Assembly: GCA_030431185.1 (NCBI GenBank)
Contig: JAUIJO010000150.1
Coordinates: 1 to 8,235, forward strand
Length of the DNA stretch: 8,235 bases
Source: Gammaproteobacteria bacterium
GTDB taxonomy: Bacteria; Pseudomonadota; Gammaproteobacteria; Xanthomonadales; Xanthomonadaceae
Reading direction: 5' to 3'
The notes beneath the pieces were generated by a model that had not been told where the DNA came from, searched no databases, and saw only the letters and a program-made list of their open reading frames with translations. The first letter of the stretch is position 1. Every line of letters begins with the position of its first letter. Shown piece after piece: positions 6,787-8,235 of this stretch. The position numbers were made by a program, and so were the translations under genes.

Positions 6787-8235
6787 ATGGAACTCCGCAA
6801 GGCAATCATTGGCCTCGCGTTCCTGGCGATGCTGTCAGGTCCCGCGTTGGCACAGCAGGGCGGCTCGCCCCAGGGGGGAGGCAATGCCCCACCCGAGGTG
6901 CCCGGCTTCAAGGGCAAGACCGAGTTGGACGTGCGCGACTCGACCCCCGACTGGACGCCGTTCACGCCCAAGCGGGCGAAACCCGGCTCGCCCAACGTGC
7001 TGTTCGTCCTCTATGACGACACCGGCCTGGGCGCGTGGTCGCCCTATGGCGGGCGCATCAACATGCCGACCCTCGACCGGCTGGCATCGAATGGCCTGAC
7101 CTACACGCAGTGGCATACCACCGCGCTGTGCTCGCCGACCCGTTCCACCCTGCTGACGGGGCGCAACCACCACCTCAACGGCATGGCCTCGATCACCGAA
7201 ACCGCGGATGGCTACCCGGGCGCCAACGGGCGCTTGCCGGCGCAGGTGACCACCATCGCCGAGGTCCTGCGAGACAACGGATACAGCACCTTCTGGATCG
7301 GCAAGAACCACAACGTGCCCGAGCAGGACATCGCCGCCGGCGCCAGCCGCATCATGTGGCCGACCCAGCAGGGCTTCGACCGCTTCTACGGCTTCCTGGG
7401 CGGCGAGACCAACCAGTGGTACCCCGACCTGGTCGAGGACAACAAGTTCATCGAGCAGCCCTACGGTCCCGAAGAGGGGTACCACCTGTCGCGCGACCTG
7501 GTCGACCAGGCCATCTCGATGCTGCGCGACCAGCAGGCGACGAATCCCTCCAAGCCCTGGTACCTGTGGCTCAATCCCGGCGCCAACCATGCGCCCCACC
7601 ATGCGCCGAAGGAGTACATCGACCGCTACAAGGGCAAGTTCGACGACGGCTACGATGCCTACCGCACCTGGGTGACCGAGCGCATGCTCGCGAAGGGCGT
7701 GCTGCCCGAAGGCACCGTCGACACGCCGATGAACCCGCTGTCGACGGACATCATCAACGAAGCGGACATGGTCCGGCCCTGGGACAGCCTCAATGCCGAC
7801 GAGAAGCGCCTGTTCGCGCGGATGGCCGAGGTCTATGCGGGCTTCTCCGAATACACCGACGCGCAGGTGGGCCGCCTGATCAGCTACCTGGAGGAAACGG
7901 GCCAGCTCGACAACACGGTCGTCATCTATGCCGCCGACAACGGCGCGTCCGGTGAAGGTTCCCCCAACGGTTCCGTCAACGAGAACAAGTTCTTCAACGG
8001 CTATCCCGATGAGCTGGAGGAGAACATGAAGTACCTCGAGACGCTCGGTGGGCCGGAGACCTACAACCACTACCCCACCGGCTGGGCTTCGGCATTCTCC
8101 GCGCCGTTCAAGATGTTCAAGCGCTACTCGAACTACTCGGGCGGTACCGCGGATCCGCTCATCATCTCGTGGCCGAAGGGCATCAAGGCGCGCGGCGAGA
8201 TCCGCCACCAGTACCATCATTCGGTGGACATCGTG
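6787..8235 (+). CDS. Exported type I (formylglycine) arylsulfatase, 3' partial
   Basis: The first 483 codons are present without interruption and the gene continues past the window end. Residues 1-22 form a Sec signal peptide: basic start (R4, K5), hydrophobic core, likely cut after ALA22. A Q/G/P-rich linker of about 15 residues follows, so the enzyme should act in the periplasm or outside the cell. The sulfatase signature C115-S-P-T-R119, completed by T124-G-R126, marks C115 for conversion to formylglycine, the catalytic residue that hydrolyses sulfate esters. Expected metal and active-site residues are visible: D77-D78 near the start of the fold, K173 and H175 in GKNH, H268 in GANHAP, and D384-N385 in AADNG. 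K442 or K445 may supply the later conserved lysine. The fold is incomplete here; related large bacterial arylsulfatases are roughly 750-800 residues (from memory), so perhaps 300 residues are missing. Maturation needs a formylglycine-generating enzyme or anaerobic equivalent, not visible in the window. The natural substrate is unknown. Confidence 0.93.
   Translation, partial: MELRKAIIGLAFLAMLSGPALAQQGGSPQGGGNAPPEVPGFKGKTELDVRDSTPDWTPFTPKRAKPGSPNVLFVLYDDTGLGAWSPYGGRINMPTLDRLASNGLTYTQWHTTALCSPTRSTLLTGRNHHLNGMASITETADGYPGANGRLPAQVTTIAEVLRDNGYSTFWIGKNHNVPEQDIAAGASRIMWPTQQGFDRFYGFLGGETNQWYPDLVEDNKFIEQPYGPEEGYHLSRDLVDQAISMLRDQQATNPSKPWYLWLNPGANHAPHHAPKEYIDRYKGKFDDGYDAYRTWVTERMLAKGVLPEGTVDTPMNPLSTDIINEADMVRPWDSLNADEKRLFARMAEVYAGFSEYTDAQVGRLISYLEETGQLDNTVVIYAADNGASGEGSPNGSVNENKFFNGYPDELEENMKYLETLGGPETYNHYPTGWASAFSAPFKMFKRYSNYSGGTADPLIISWPKGIKARGEIRHQYHHSVDIV

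Noticed and set aside
6835..8220. A 461-codon open frame on the minus strand opposite the arylsulfatase
   Set aside because: It mirrors a gene with certain motifs and a strong ribosome binding site. Its product is Val/Gly/Arg-rich with no recognisable domain, typical of antisense frames in GC-rich DNA.
1..8235. CRISPR arrays, insertion sequences, tRNA genes or long repeats
   Set aside because: I saw no regularly spaced repeats, transposase motifs, terminal inverted repeats or cloverleaf sequences, and nearly all the DNA is accounted for by coding genes.

Overview
The window is GC-rich, protein-coding bacterial DNA with strong G/C preference at third codon positions and almost no non-coding space. 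The genes, and a GATAAT-type -10 element in a GC-rich gap, fit a gammaproteobacterium of the Xanthomonadaceae/Lysobacteraceae kind. That placement is inferred from sequence style and remembered family resemblance, not from a marker gene. I see no mobile element, CRISPR array, tRNA or rRNA.

Layout. (1) Positions 1-4463 hold the 3' part of a very large ATPase gene whose start lies before the window. It has a beta-rich N-terminal DUF3686-type region, a helical coiled-coil section of about 350 residues, a second beta-containing section and a C-terminal AAA+ ATPase domain. (2) Twelve bases later, with its own ribosome binding site, comes a 228-residue phospholipase D-superfamily protein with one HKD motif. 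Spacing and orientation indicate an operon with the ATPase. (3) After a 77-base gap with a possible promoter, positions 5240-6154 encode a 304-residue alpha/beta hydrolase with an aspartate nucleophile, of the haloalkane dehalogenase/OleB group. (4) Convergent to it, 6578-6171 on the minus strand encodes a 135-residue YkgJ-family cysteine-cluster protein. (5) A 208-base divergent intergenic region follows. (6) An exported type I arylsulfatase starts at 6787 and runs off the window end with its reading frame intact.

The ATPase and the PLD protein form the only visible functional unit. A large coiled-coil AAA+ machine next to a single-HKD phosphodiesterase suggests an ATP-driven remodeller paired with a nuclease or phospholipase. 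Its biological role is not settled by the sequence, and the usual database name 'DNA repair ATPase' appears weakly founded. The hydrolase, cysteine-cluster protein and arylsulfatase look like separate transcription units with no evident shared pathway, although two of the three are probable hydrolases. The orphan OleB-like gene has no oleA, oleC or oleD beside it.
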